This document shows, one piece after another, positions 1 to 12,240 of a stretch of DNA of 64,000 nucleotides; the first letter of the stretch is position 1; every line of letters begins with the position of its first letter. The notes beneath the pieces were generated by a model that worked only from the letters and a program-made list of their open reading frames with translations, was not told the DNA's origin and searched no databases. The stretch spans positions 31,750,501 to 31,814,500 of the forward strand of contig NC_079879.1 of the NCBI RefSeq assembly GCF_029227915.1. The letters are read 5' to 3'. A program made the translations under genes and the position numbers. Origin of the DNA: Hydractinia symbiolongicarpus (lineage: Eukaryota > Cnidaria > Hydrozoa > Anthoathecata > Hydractiniidae).

Positions 1-2649
1 TTCATTTTTCATGAGACGCTGAATAAAAGAAGTTTAATCGCCGGCAAACGAAAACCTGCGATTTCCCGTAAATCCCAGACTCGGCCCGTATAGTCAAAAG
101 TATACAAAGAAAGTACCCAGGGAGTAAACTCATTTCCCGAACGATTTTTTAAATTATTATTTCACCACTAAAGCCCATGAGACTTGTAGTTTTCAAAAAT
201 GTTTTCATTTTTGATGAGACGCTGATTAAAAGAAGTTAAATCGCCGGCAAACGAAAACCCGCGATTTCCCGTAAATCCCATGCTTGTCCCGTATAGTCCA
301 ATGTATACAAAGAAAGTACCCTGTGAGTTAACTCATTTCCAAAACGTTTTTTAAATTATCTTTTCACCATTAAATCGCATGAGACTTGTAGTTTTTAAAA
401 ATGTTTTCATTTTTGATGAGACGCTTAATGAAAGAGGTTTAATCGCCGGCAAACGAAAACCCGCGATTTCCCGTAAATCCCGGGCTTGTCCCGTATAGTC
501 CAATGTATACAAAGAAAGTACCCTGTGAGTTAACTCATTTCCCGAACGATTTTTTAAATTATTATTTCACCACTAAAGCCCATGAGACTTGTAGTTTTTA
601 AAAATGTTTTCATTTTTGATGAGACGCTGAATAAAAGAAGTTTAATCGCCGGCAAACGAAAACCCGCGACTTCCCGTAAATCCCGGACTCGGCCCGTATA
701 GTCAAAAGTATACAAAGAAAGTACCCAGTGAGTAAACTCATTTCCCGAACGATTTTTTAAATTATATGAGACTTGTAGTTTTCAAAAATGTTCTGATTTT
801 TGATGATACGTTTAATGAAAGAGGTTTAATCGCCGGCAAACGAAAACCCGCGATTTCCCGTAAATCCCGGGCTTGGCCCATATAGTCAAAAGTATACAAA
901 GAAAGTACCCAGGGAGTAAACTCATTTCCCTAACGATTTTGTATATTATTTTTTCACCACTAAAACGCATGAGACTTGTAGTTTTCAAAAATGTTTTCAT
1001 TTTTGATGAGACGCTGAATAAAAGAAGTTTAATCGCCGGCAAACGAAAACCCACGACTTCCCGTAACTCCCGGACTCGGCCCGTATAGTCAAAAGTATAC
1101 ATAGAAAGTTCCCAAGGAGTAAACTCATTTCCCGAACGATTTTTTAAATTATTTTTTCACCACCAAAACGCATGACACTTGTAGTTTTCAGAAATGTTTT
1201 CATTTTTGATGAGACGCTTAATGAAAGTGGTTTAATCGCCGGCAAACGAAAACCCGCGATTTCCCGTAAATCCCGGGCTTTGCCGTATAGTCGAATGTAT
1301 ACAAAGAAAGTACCCTGTGAGTAAATTCATTTCCAAAACGATTTTTTAAATTATCTTTTACCACTAAAACGCATGAGACTTATAGTTTTCAAAAATGTTT
1401 TCATTTTTGATGAGACGCTGATTAAAAGAAGTTTAATCGCCGGCAAACGAAAACCCGCCATTTCCCGTAAACCCCGGACTCAGCCTGTATAGTCAAAAGT
1501 ATACGAAGAAAGTACCCAGGAAGTAAACTCATTTCCCGAACGATTTTTTATATTATTTTTTCACCACTAAAACGCATGAGACTTGTAGTTTTTAAAAGTG
1601 TTTTCATTGTTGATGAGACGCTGAATGAAAGAGGTTTAATCGCCGGCAAACGAAAACCAGCGATTTCCCCTAAATCCCAGGCTTGGCCCGTATAGTCAAA
1701 AGTATACAAAGAAAGTACCCAGGGAGTAAACTCATTTCCCGAACGATTTTTTAATTTTTTTTTCACCACTAAAACACATGAGACTTGTAGTTTTCAAAAA
1801 TGTTTTCATTTTTGATGATACGTTTAATGAAAGAAGTTTAATCGCCGGCAAACGGAAACCCGCGATTTCCCGTAAATCCCGGGCTTGGCCCGTATAGTCA
1901 AAAGTATACAAAGAAAGTACCCAGGGAGTAAACTCATTTCCCGAACGATTTTTTAAATTATTTTTTCACCACTAAAACGCATGAGACTTGTATTTTTTAA
2001 ACTTGTTTTCATTTTTGATGAGACGCTGAATAAAAGAAGTTTAATCGCCGGCAAACGACAAAACGCGATTTCCCGTAAATCCCGGGCTTGGCACGTATAG
2101 TTGAATGTATATAAAGAAAGTACCCATGAAGTAAACTGATTTCCCGAACGATTTGGCCCGTATAGTCGAAAGTATACAAAGAAAGTACCCAGGGAGTAAA
2201 CTCATTTCCCGAACGATTTTTTAAATTATTATTTCACCACTAAAGCCCATGAGACTTGTAGTTTTTAAAATTGTTTTCATTTTTGATGAGACGCTTATTG
2301 AAAGAGGTTTAATCGCCGGCAAACGAAAACCCGCGATTTCCCGCAAATCCCGGGCTTGGCCCGTATAATCGAATGTATACAAAGAAAGTACCCTGTGAGT
2401 AAACTCATTTCCAGAACGATTTTTTGAATTATTTTTTCACCACTAAAACGCATAAGAGTTGTAGTTTTCAAAAATGTTTTCATTTTTGATGAGACGCTGA
2501 ATAAAAGAAGTTTAATCGCCGGCAAACGAAAACCCGCGATTTCCCGTAAATCCCGGGCTTAGCCCGTATAGTCAAAAGTATGCAAAGAAAGTACCCAGGG
2601 AGTAAAGTCATTTCCCGAACGATTTTTTAAATTATTTTTTCACCATTAA
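1..2649. repeat. Irregular satellite mosaic at window start
   Basis: About 13 monomers without a clear higher-order period. One monomer has lost about 19 bp at 765 (ATTAT joined directly to ATGAGACTTG, missing the usual TTTTTCACCACTAAAACGC). One carries the 65-bp partial duplication beginning at 2155. Monomers of the GAATAAAAG and GATTAAAAG kinds alternate loosely with AATGAAAG kinds. Confidence 0.75.
2155..2219. repeat. 65-bp intra-monomer partial duplication, example copy
   Basis: In a distinctive monomer (GGCACGTATAGTTGAATG ... CCCATGAAGTAAACTGATT) the segment from GGCCCGTATAG to CCCGAACGATTT is present a second time, giving a monomer of about 268 bp. The same join (ACGATTT followed directly by GGCCCG, GGCCCA or GGGCCG) occurs near 2155, 7085, 20666, 21742, 25453, 26530, 28421, 29704, 31391 and 38960. 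It is always attached to the same upstream variant, so it arose once and spread. Confidence 0.9.
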
Positions 2650-5600
2650 AACGCATGAGACTTGTAGTTTTTAAACTTGTTTTCATTTTTGATGAGACGC
2701 TGAATAAAAGAAGTTTAATCGCCGGCAAACGAAAACCCGCGATTTCCCGTAAATCCCGGTCTTGGCCCGTATAGTTGAATGTATATAAAGAAAGTACCCA
2801 AGGAGTAAACTGATTTCCCGAACGATTCTTCAAATTATTTCTGCCCCACTAGAACGAATGAGACTTGTAGTTTTTAAAAATGTTTTCATTTTTAATGAGA
2901 CGTTTAATGAAAGAGGTTTAATCGCCGGCAAAAGAAAACCCGCGATTTCCCGTAAATCCCGGGCTTGTCCCGTATAGTCGAATGTATACAAAGAAAGTAC
3001 CCTGTGAGTAAACTCATTTCCAGAACGATTTTTTAAATTATCTTTTCACCACTAAATCGCATGAGACTTGTAGTTTTCAAAAATGTTTTCATTTTTGATG
3101 AGACGCTGAATAAAAGAAGTTTAATCGCCGGCAAACGAAACCCCGCGATTTCCCGTAAATCCCAGATTCGGCCCGTATAGTCAAAAGTATACAAAGAAAG
3201 TACCCAGAGAGTAAACTCATTTCCCGAACGATTTTTTAAATTATTATTTCACCACTAAAGCCCATGAGACTTGTAGTTTTTAAAAATGTTTTCATTTTTG
3301 ATGAGATGCTGATTAAAAGAAGTTTAATCGCCGGCAAACGAAAACCCGCCATTTCCCGTAAATCCCGGGCTTGGCCCGTATAGTCAAAAGTATACAAAGA
3401 AAGTACCCAGGGAGTAAACTCATTTCCCTAACGATTTTGTTATTATTTTTTCACCACTAAAACGCATGAGACTTGTAGTTTTCAAAAATGTTTTCATTTT
3501 TGATGGGACGCTGAATAAAAGAAGTTTAATCGTCGGCAAACGAAATCCCGCGATTTCCCGTAAATCCCGGTCTTGGCCCGTATAGTTGAATGTATATAAA
3601 GAAAGTACCCAAGGAGTAAACTGATTTCCCGAACGATTCTTCAAATTATTTCTGCCCCACTAGAACGAATGAGACTTGTAGTTTTTAAAAATGTTTTCAT
3701 TTTTAATGAGACGTTTAATGAAAGAGGTTTAATCGCCGGCAAACGAAAACCCGCGATTTCCCGTAAATCCCGGGCTTGTCCCGTATAGTCGAATGTATAC
3801 AAAGAAAGTACCCTGTGAGTAAACTCATTTCCAGAACGATTTTTTAAATTATCTTTTCACCACTAAATCGCATGAGACTTGTAGTTTTCAAAAATGTTTT
3901 TATTTTTGATGAGACGCTGAATAAAAGAAGTTTAATCGCCGGCAAACGAAAACCTGCGATTTCCCGTAAATCCCAGATTCGGCCCGTATAGTCAAAAGTA
4001 TACAAAGAAAGTACCCAGAGAGTAAACTCATTTCCCGAACGATTTTTTAAATTATTATTTCACCACTAAAGCCCATGGGACTTGTAGTTTTTAAAAATGT
4101 TTTCATTTTTGATGAGATGCTGATTAAAAGAAGTTTAATCGCCGGCAAACGAAAACCCGCCATTTCCCGTAAATCCCGGGCTTGGCCCGTATAGTCAAAA
4201 GTATACAAAGAAAGTACCCAGGGAGTAAACTCATTTCCCTAACGATTTTGTTATTATTTTTTCACCACTAAAACGCATGAGACTTGTAGTTTTTAAACTT
4301 GTTTTCATTTTTGATGAGACGCTGAATAAAAGAAGTTTAATCGCCGGCAAACGAAAACCCGCGATTTCCCGTAAATCCCGGTCTTGGCCCGTATAGTTGA
4401 ATGTATATAAAGAAAGTACCCAAGGAGTAAACTGATTTCCCGAACGATTCTTCAAATTATTTCTGCCCCACTAGAACGAATGAGACTTGTAGTTTTTAAA
4501 AATGTTTTCATTTTTAATGAGACGTTTAATGAAAGAGGTTTAATCGCCGGCAAACGAAAACCCGCGATTTCCCGTAAATCCCGGGCTTGTCCCGTATAGT
4601 CGAATGTATACAAAGAAAGTACCCTGTGAGTAAACTCATTTCCAGAACGATTTTATAAATTATCTTTTCACCACTAAATCGCATGAGACTTGTAGTTTTC
4701 AAAAATGTTTTCATTTTTGATGAGACGCTGAATAAAAGAAGTTTAATCGCCGGCAAACGAAAACCCGCGATTTCCCGTAAATCCCAGATTCGGCCCGTAT
4801 AGTCAAAAGTATACAAAGAAAGTACCCAGAGAGTAAACTCATTTCCCGAACGATTTTTTAAATTATTATTTCACCACTAAAGCCCATGAGACTTGTAGTT
4901 TTTAAAAATATTTTCATTTTTGATGAGATGCTGATTAAAAGAAGTTTAATCGCCGGCAAACGAAAACCCGCCATTTCCCGTAAATCCCGGGCTTGCCCGT
5001 ATAGTCAAAAGTATACAAAGAAAGTACCCAGGGAGTAAACTCATTTCCCTAACGATTTTGTTATTATTTTTTCACCACTAAAACGCATGAGACTTGTAGT
5101 TTTCAAAAATGTTTTCATTTTTGATGGGACGCTGAATAAAAGAAGTTTAATCGCCGGCAAACGAAAACCCGCGATTTCCCGTAAATCCCGGTCTTGGCCC
5201 GTATAGTTGAATGTATATAAAGAAAGTACCCAAGGAGTAAACTGATTTCCCGAACGATTCTTCAAATTATTTCTGCCCCACTAGAACGAATGAGACTTGT
5301 AGTTTTTAAAAATGTTTTCATTTTTAATGAGACGTTTAATGAAAGAGGTTTAATCGCCGGCAAACGAAAACCCGCGATTTCCCGTAAATCCCGGGCTTGT
5401 CCCGTATAGTCGAATGTATACAAAGAAAGTACCCTGTGAGTAAACTCATTTCCAGAACGATTTTTTAAATTATCTTTTCACCACTAAATCGCATGAGACT
5501 TGTAGTTTTCAAAAATGTTTTTATTTTTGATGAGACGCTGAATAAAAGAAGTTTAATCGCCGGCAAACGAAAACCTGCGATTTCCCGTAAATCCCAGATT

Positions 5601-6000
5601 CGGCCCGTATAGTCAAAAGTATACAAAGAAAGTACCCAGAGAGTAAACTCATTTCCCGAACGATTTTTTAAATTATTATTTCACCACTAAAGCCCATGGG
5701 ACTTGTAGTTTTTAAAAATGTTTTCATTTTTGATGAGATGCTGATTAAAAGAAGTTTAATCGCCGGCAAACGAAAACCCGCCATTTCCCGTAAATCCCGG
5801 GCTTGGCCCGTATAGTCAAAAGTATACAAAGAAAGTACCCAGGGAGTAAACTCATTTCCCTAACGATTTTGTTATTATTTTTTCACCACTAAAACGCATG
5901 AGACTTGTAGTTTTCAAAAATGTTTTCATTTTTGATGGGACGCTGAATAAAAGAAGTTTAATCGTCGGCAAACGAAAACCCGCGATTTCCCGTAAATCCC
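2650..6000. repeat. Four-monomer higher-order repeat (~811 bp)
   Basis: A diagnostic monomer containing CTGCCCCACTAGAACGAATG recurs with its preceding TTCTTCAAATTATTT at about 2827, 3637, 4448 and 5258, giving spacings of 810-811 bp, four monomers. Within each unit the same order of subtypes repeats, including a monomer with TTTTGTTATTATTTT and one with GATGAGATGCTGATTAAAAG. The last monomer alternates between two versions (TTTTTAAACTTG versus TTTTCAAAAATG...GATGGGACG), so the deeper unit may be eight monomers. The series ends near 6000, where GGTCTTGG is replaced by GGACTCGG. Confidence 0.85.
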
Positions 6001-8229
6001 GGACTCGGCCCGTATAGTCAAAAGTATACAAAGAAAGTACCCAGGGAGTAAACTCATTTCCCGAACGATTTTTTAAATTATTTTTTCACCACTAAAACGC
6101 ATGAGACTTGTAGTTTTCAAAAATGTTTTCATTTTTGATGAGACGCTTAATGAAAGAGGTTTAATCGCCGGCAAACGAAAACCAGCGATTTCCCCTAAAT
6201 CCCGGGCTTGGCCCGTGTAGTCGAATGTATACAAAGAAAGTACCCAGGGAGTAAACTCATTTCCCGAACGATTTTTTAAATTTTTCTTCACCACTAAAAC
6301 GCATGAGACTTGTAGTTTTCAAAAATGTTTTCAATTTTGATGATACGTTTAATGAAAGAGGTTTAATCGCCGGCAAACGAAAACCCGCGATTTCCCGTAA
6401 ATCCCGGGCTTGGCCCGTATAGTCAAAAGTATACGAAGAAAGTACACAGGAAGTAAACTCATTTCCCGAACGATTTTTTATATTATTTTTTCACCACTAA
6501 AACGCATGAGACTTGTAGTTTTTAAAAGTGTTTTCATTGTTGATGAGACGCTGAATGAAAGAGGTTTAATCGCCGGCAAACGAAAACCAGCGATTTCCCC
6601 TAAATCCCAGGCTTGGCCCGTATAGTCAAAAGTATACAAAGAAAGTACCCAGGGAGTAAACTCATTTCCCGAACGATTTTTTAAATTTTTTTTCACCACT
6701 AAAACGCATGAGACTTGTAGTTTTCAAAAATGTTTTCATTTTTGATGATACGTTTAATGAAAGAGGTTTAATCGCCGGCAAACGAAAACCCGCGATTTCC
6801 CGTAAATCCCGGGCTTGGCCCGTATAGTCAAAAGTATACAAAGAAAGTACCCAGGGAGTAAACTCATTTCCCGAACGATTTTTTAAATTATTTTTTCACC
6901 ACTAAAACGCATGAGACTTGTAGTTTTCAAACTTGTTTTCATTTTTGATGAGACGCTGAATAAAAGAAGTTTAATCGCCGGCAAACGAAAAAACGCGATT
7001 TCCCCTAAATCCCGGGCTTGGCACGTATAGTTGAATGTATATAAAGAAAGTACCCATGAAGTAAACTGATTTCCCGAACGATTTGGCCCATATAGTCAAA
7101 AGTATACAAAGAAAGTACCCAGGGAGTAAACTCATTTCCCGAACGATTTTTTAAATTATTTTTTCACCAATAAAACGCATGAGACTTGTAGTTTTCAAAA
7201 ATGTTTTCATTTTTAATGAGACGCTTAATGAAAGAGGTTTAATCGCCGGCAAACAAAAACCCGCGATTTCCCGCAAATCCCGGGCTTGGCCCGTATAGTC
7301 GAATGTATACAAAGAAAGTACCCTGTGAGTAAACTCATTTCCAGAACGATTTTTTAAATTATTTTTTCACCACTAAAGCCCATGAGACTTGTAGTTTTCA
7401 AAAATGTTTTTATTTTTGATGAGACGCTGAATAAAAGAAGTTTAATCGCCGGCTAACGAAAACCCGCGATTTCCCGTAAATCCCGGACTCGGCCCGTATA
7501 GTCGAATGTATACAAAGAAAGTACCCAGGGAGTAAACTCATTTCCCGAAAGATTTTTTAAATTTTTCTTCACCACTAAAACGCACGAGACTTGTAGTTTT
7601 CAAAAATGTTTTCAATTTTGATGATACGTTTAATGAAAGAGGTTTAATCGCCGGCAAACGAAAACCCGCGATTTCCCGTAAATCCCGGGCTTGGCCCGTA
7701 TAGTCAAAAGTATACAAAGAAAGTACCCAGGGAGTAAACTCATTTCCCGAACGATTTTTTAAATTATTTTTTCACCACTAAAACGCATGAGACTTGTAGT
7801 TTTCAAAAATGTTTTCATTTTTGATGAGACGCTTAATGAAAGAGGTTTAATCGCCGGCAAACGAAAACCAGCGATTTCCCCTAAATCCCAGGCTTGGCCC
7901 GTATAGTCAAAAGTATACAAAGAAAGTACCCAGGGAGTAAACTCATTTCCCGAACGATTTTTTAAATTTTTTTTCACCACTAAAACGCACGAGACTTGTA
8001 GTTTTCAAAAATGTTTTCAATTTTGATGATACGTTTAATGAAAGAGGTTTAATCGCCGGCAAACGAAAACCCGCGATTTCCCGTAAATCCCGGGCTTGGC
8101 CCATATAGTCAAAAGTATACAAAGAAAGTACCCAGGGAGTAAACCCATTTCCCGAACGATTTTTTAAATTATTTTTTCACCACTAAAACGCATGAGACTT
8201 GTAGTTTTCAAAAATGTTTTCATTTTTGA
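6001..8229. repeat. Mosaic satellite segment
   Basis: Shuffled monomers including a pair-like succession (CCAGCGATTTCCCCTAAATC monomers followed by GATGATACGTTTAATG monomers) seen at 6.1-6.4, 6.5-6.8 and 7.8-8.1 kb. The 6410-6700 stretch is close to 15133-15425 on the far side of the island. A 65-bp partial duplication starts at 7085. Confidence 0.7.
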
Positions 8230-9742
8230 TGAGACGCTTAATGAAAGAGGTTTAATCGCCGGCAAACGAAAACCAGCGATTTCCCGTAAATCCCGGGCTT
8301 GGCCCGTGTAGTCTAATGTATACAAAGAAAGTACCCAGGGAGTAAACACATTTCCCGAACGATTTTTTAAATTATTTTTTCACCACTAAAACCCATGAGA
8401 CTTGTAGTTTTTAAAATTGTTTTCATTTTGATGAGACGCTTAATAAAAGAGGTTTAATCGCCGGCAAACAAAAACCCGCGATTTCCCGCAAATCCCGGGC
8501 TTGGCCCGTATAGTCGAATGTATACAAAGAAAGTACCCTGTGAGTAAACTCATTTCCAGAACGATTTTTTAAATTATTTTTTCACCACTAAAACGCATAA
8601 GACTTGTAGTTTTCAAAAATGTTTTCATTTTTGATGAGACAGGGAGTAAACTCATTTCCCGAACGATTTTTTAAATTATTTTTTCACCATTAAAACGCAT
8701 GAGACTTGTAGTTTTTAAACTTGTTTTCATTTTTGATGAGACGCTGAATAAAAGAAGTTTAATCGCCGGCAAACAAAAACCAGCGATTTCCCGTAAATCC
8801 CGGGCTTGGCCCGTGTAGTCTAATGTATACAAAGAAAGTACCCAGGGAGTAAACTCATTTCCCGAACGATTTTTTAAAATATTTTTTCACCACTAAAGCC
8901 CATGAGACTTGTAGTTTTTAAAATTGTTTTCATTTTGATGAGACGCTTAATGAAAGAGGTTTAATCGCCGGCAAACGAAAACCCGCGATTTCCTGCAAAT
9001 CCCGGGCTTGGCCCGTATAGTCGAATGTATACAAAGAAAGTACCCTGTGAGTAAACTCATTCCCAGAACGATTTTTTAAATTATTTTTTCACCACTAAAA
9101 CGCATAAGACTTGTAGTTTTCAAAAATGTTTTCATTTTTGGTGAGACGCTGAATAAAAGAAGTTTAATCGCCGGCAAACGAAAACCCGCGATTTCCCGTA
9201 AATCCCGGGCTTAGCCCGTATAGTCAAAAGTATGCAAAGAAAGTACCCAGGGAGTAAACTCATTTCCCGAACGATTTTTTAAATTATTTTTTCACCATTA
9301 AAACGCATGAGACTTGTAGTTTTTAAACTTGTTTTCATTTTTGATGAGACGCTGAATAAAAGAAGTTTAATCGCCGGCAAACGAAAACCCGCGATTTCCC
9401 GTAAATCCCGGGCTTGGCCCGTATGGTTGAATGTATATAAAGAAAGTACCCAAGGAGTAAACTGATTTCCCGAACGATTTTTCAAATTATTTCTGCCCCA
9501 CTAGAACGAATGAGACTTGTAGTTTTTAAAAATGTTTTCATTTTTAATGAGACTCTTAATGAAAGAGGTTTAATCGCCGGCAAACGAAAACCCGCGTTTT
9601 CCCGTAAATCCCGGGCTTGTCCCGTATAGTCGAATGTATACAAAGAAAGTACCCTGTGAGTAAACTCATTTCAAGAACGATTTTTTAAATTATCTTTTCA
9701 CCACTAAATCGCATGAGACTTGTAGTTTTCAAAAATGTTTTC
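8230..9742. repeat. Satellite segment paralogous to 15.9-17.5 kb
   Basis: Collinear with about 15875-17486 at a constant offset of 7744-7745 bp after 8641. Upstream of 8640 the offset is about 100 bp smaller because this copy has lost 101 bp at 8640/8641. Between 9279-9742 and 17023-17486 I counted about four differences. The segment ends where the island is inserted, so its paralog gives the pre-insertion sequence. Confidence 0.85.
9741..9742. other. Left TC target duplication of the island
   Basis: Last two satellite bases before the island. The same TC is found at 14851-14852 after the island, while the uninterrupted paralog has a single TC at 17485-17486. This is consistent with a 2-bp target-site duplication, although two bases alone are weak evidence. 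Confidence 0.6.
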
Positions 9743-9758
9743 CTCGACGCAGTTAAGG
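9743..9758 (+). repeat. Island left terminal inverted repeat
   Basis: CTCGACGCAGTTAAGG. Pairs with the inverted copy at 14835-14850, 13 of 16 positions matching and the outermost seven identical. It directly abuts the satellite. Confidence 0.6.
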
Positions 9759-11755
9759 TGGGGTTCTGTAAAATACACGTTTTCGGGGTTTTTCAAAACC
9801 TGAACTTTGAACCTGAAAAAAATGTTTAATAATGTATCTCAGGCCTTGGAAGTGATATTATATCTGGTCTGCAAGCTTTCAACTCTTAAATTAAGGCCTG
9901 GTTCAGATTATTAAAACGTTTTTGAAGGAGTTATCCGTGCCACAGGAGGGTACACTTTAGTACGGTTTTTTAAAGATCGCAAGCTAATATTAAAATATCC
10001 TGATACACCTAGCTCCTTTTTATGTCGACAACAAAGGTGGCTATTCGTTTCAAAAAAGTCTAGGGCTTTTTTTTGCTTATATAAAGAGATAATGATGAAA
10101 AACATGCATGTTTTTTTGCTATTTGGTACTAAAATGGTCCACAAATCTCTATATGCGCATGTAACTTAAGTAGACTTGGCACCAAACGTTGCACTAATGA
10201 ATGCCCTTTCCAAATATTACATAAATGTTAGAAGTTTAGTGTGAAATAAGCATGCGATAATTTGATAAAGACACCCAGTAGCTAGCTAGAAAAACAAACA
10301 GACAAAAACAGAAAATTTTGCTAAAATTATAATTTCCAGACCAGAACGGACATGTGTTTTTTGTCCAATCAAATCGCTGAACGTCATCGGACAAGGTAAA
10401 TAATAATGGCGGTTTGGCGGCAATAATAATACGAAGAGGTACATAAAAATATAGTCAAACTTTTAAAAGCAAGGTATAGTATATATGAATATTTCTTAAT
10501 ACTAAAACCTGTATTATTAGTTAGGATTTTTTTGCATATATATGCATATGCAGCAGTTACTTTGACGAGGTTAGCCAAAGTCCTTGAGAAATTTATTTAA
10601 AAAGAGATTTAGTGTTTTTTCAGAGCAATATAGGTAGCTAGCTAGCTTTATTTTAAATTTATTTTGTTAAAAAAGGAAACAACAAATTTTTTCTGCTGAG
10701 CTATAAATTTGTGTTTGTCTGCAAAGCAAAAATGGTCAAAAAATAAGACAATACGAGAGTGATGATATTCAGTTCAGCACGTTGAATAAATAAATGCTAG
10801 AGGTCAATATTTACCCGCTTAGTTAGAAAATATAAGTGCAGGTTCAGGAATTTTATTCACCTATCTCTGCTTTAAATATCAAAGTACAATTATTATACAA
10901 CTGATATATATATAGCTATATAGCTATATATCTTTATTTATTTTTAGCTAGTTAGTTACGATGTTGAAATAATAACCCTTTCCTTTAGAGTATTTCACTT
11001 GTAGCTACACATTTAATGAAGTTTCGACTGAAAATATGTGAGCAAGTTTCGTAACATTTGCTTCTGAAAATCCGTTTTTATTATAAGAAATTGTTATTAA
11101 AATCTTATTAATCAAGCGCAGCTAATTATAAATGATTGCGTAAAATATTTACATGTTAATTTATCATAAGGCCGTAGTTTAGACAAAATTGTAAAGAGTT
11201 TAGCCTAAAAAGAGCATTTTACTACAAGACTTATGTTTGAAACAAATATATTTTTTGTGAAAACAACTTTAATCAGTATATATATATATATTGTATTTAA
11301 CTTGCATTGTAATGTTCACAAAAACTGGTTAAGAACCTCTGAAACAATATTATATTGTGAATATTATCTTACAGCATGCTATAAAAATAAACTAATTTCA
11401 TTTTTGCAACGGCTATCGGAGACGTCTCTGACCCTTTAATTATAGCTAATTTTTTTAGTAAATATTTTAGTTCAATTGCAGACAATCTTAGGAAAACCAT
11501 TCCACATAGCTCTTAATATTTTTCTTCATATCTAAAAAATCATGTTACTAATTCTCTATTCCAACTCTTACTGATCAACTAGAAGTTCTTGATTGCCTTT
11601 CTCTCATCAAATTTTTACTTCGAAAAAGTTGTTATACCAAGAGATTTCTTGGAAAAATTAGTTCCCATTAGGTGCCATTAAGGTATATACATATTTAGCT
11701 TTTTTAATTGCATTACGGTAAAACAGTAATTTATGCTATTAAAATTTGTAAAAAG
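9759..11755. other. Island interior, no gene found
   Basis: About 2 kb of AT-rich sequence. It holds an inverted pair CAGGCCTT (9840-9847) and AAGGCCTG (9893-9900), TAGC runs at 10279-10289 and 10635-10647, a mixed TA/GCTA run near 10901-10931, and a TA microsatellite at about 11277-11291. The open frames at 9911-10144 (minus), 10384-10578 (minus) and 11233-11439 (plus) have low-complexity, lysine/isoleucine/tyrosine-rich translations without a recognisable motif. I regard them as chance. Confidence 0.7.
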
Positions 11756-11821
11756 GTCTTGATCGTCTAATGTAAGACACCTACATTATAGGAAATCCAG
11801 GTTCAAGTCCTGGTCAAGACA
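11756..11821 (+). tRNA. tRNA-like sequence 1 (non-canonical, short anticodon arm)
   Basis: Folds as a tRNA: 7-bp acceptor stem GTCTTGA with TCAAGAC, D-stem GTCT with AGAC around a 6-nt loop, T-arm CCAGG with CCTGG around a 7-nt loop, and a perfect Pol III B-box GGTTCAAGTCC. It is only 66 nt. The anticodon arm is 13 nt (CCTA and TAGG around CATTA) instead of 17, and the D-loop lacks the conserved GG pair, so no anticodon can be assigned. A run AAAAAGG precedes it; there is no immediate T-run terminator after it. It is 57/66 identical to the inverted copy at 12568-12633. It may be a tRNA-derived repeat or a degenerate gene rather than a working tRNA. Confidence 0.5.
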
Positions 11822-12240
11822 GTTTACCTTAGTTATGGTGTAATAATTTTATTCTTAATGTGTGAGTGCATTCAACTTTTCTCCAATTCTTGCCATGCAA
11901 CAACGTGAAAAATGCCACTGCACTTATATCAACAACCATAATAACAACAAATAAAAATTAGCAACAAAACAGTTTGGAGAGTATAATTTTATACTGGCTA
12001 ATCAAAGTATATATTACGTAGGTGGAATTTACACTCCTTGATTGTATAAAGTTGAAATCTCAACGATGTCTTACAGAAAAAGATCATTTTGCCGCCTTAT
12101 GATAAAAAACGTGCCACCAGTCAATCAAATCCTGACATATTTTTTGTATTGGCAGAAATAATTAGCTGTAATAATTTAGTTTCTATTATAAAAAATACCA
12201 CAAATAGTATATTTATAGATTTTCAATGCATTAATATATA
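11822..12240. other. Island interior between tRNA-like 1 and MITE, no gene found
   Basis: AT-rich spacer with no repeat or signal I can name. The short open frame beginning at 12089 runs into the MITE at 12241 and has no recognisable domain. Confidence 0.6.

Larger units (their letters stand above)
1..9742. repeat. 203-bp tandem satellite array, left block
   Basis: About 48 head-to-tail copies of a monomer of 202-203 bp. A typical monomer runs: CATGAGACTTGTAGTTTT, a 9-bp inverted repeat around TTTT, GATGAGACGCTGAATAAAAG, TTTAATCGCCGGCAAACG, CCCGCGATTTCCCGTAAATC, a CGGGCTTGGCCCG or CGGACTCGGCCCG variant, GTATAC, AGTACCCAGGGAGTAAACTC, a TTCCCGAACG box, a T-rich tract and CACCACTAAAACG. Copies differ by substitutions that define subtypes (for example GCTGAATAAAAG versus GCTTAATGAAAG; CCCAGGGAG versus CCCTGTGAG). 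Subtypes are partly interleaved. No gene is present; open frames on both strands are repeat-length and close because 203 is not divisible by 3. The array stops at the island at 9743. Confidence 0.97.

Noticed and set aside
1-9742. rDNA or 5S-type tandem gene repeat
   Set aside because: The monomer has no 5S-like internal control region, no rRNA-like sequence and no Pol III terminator pattern.
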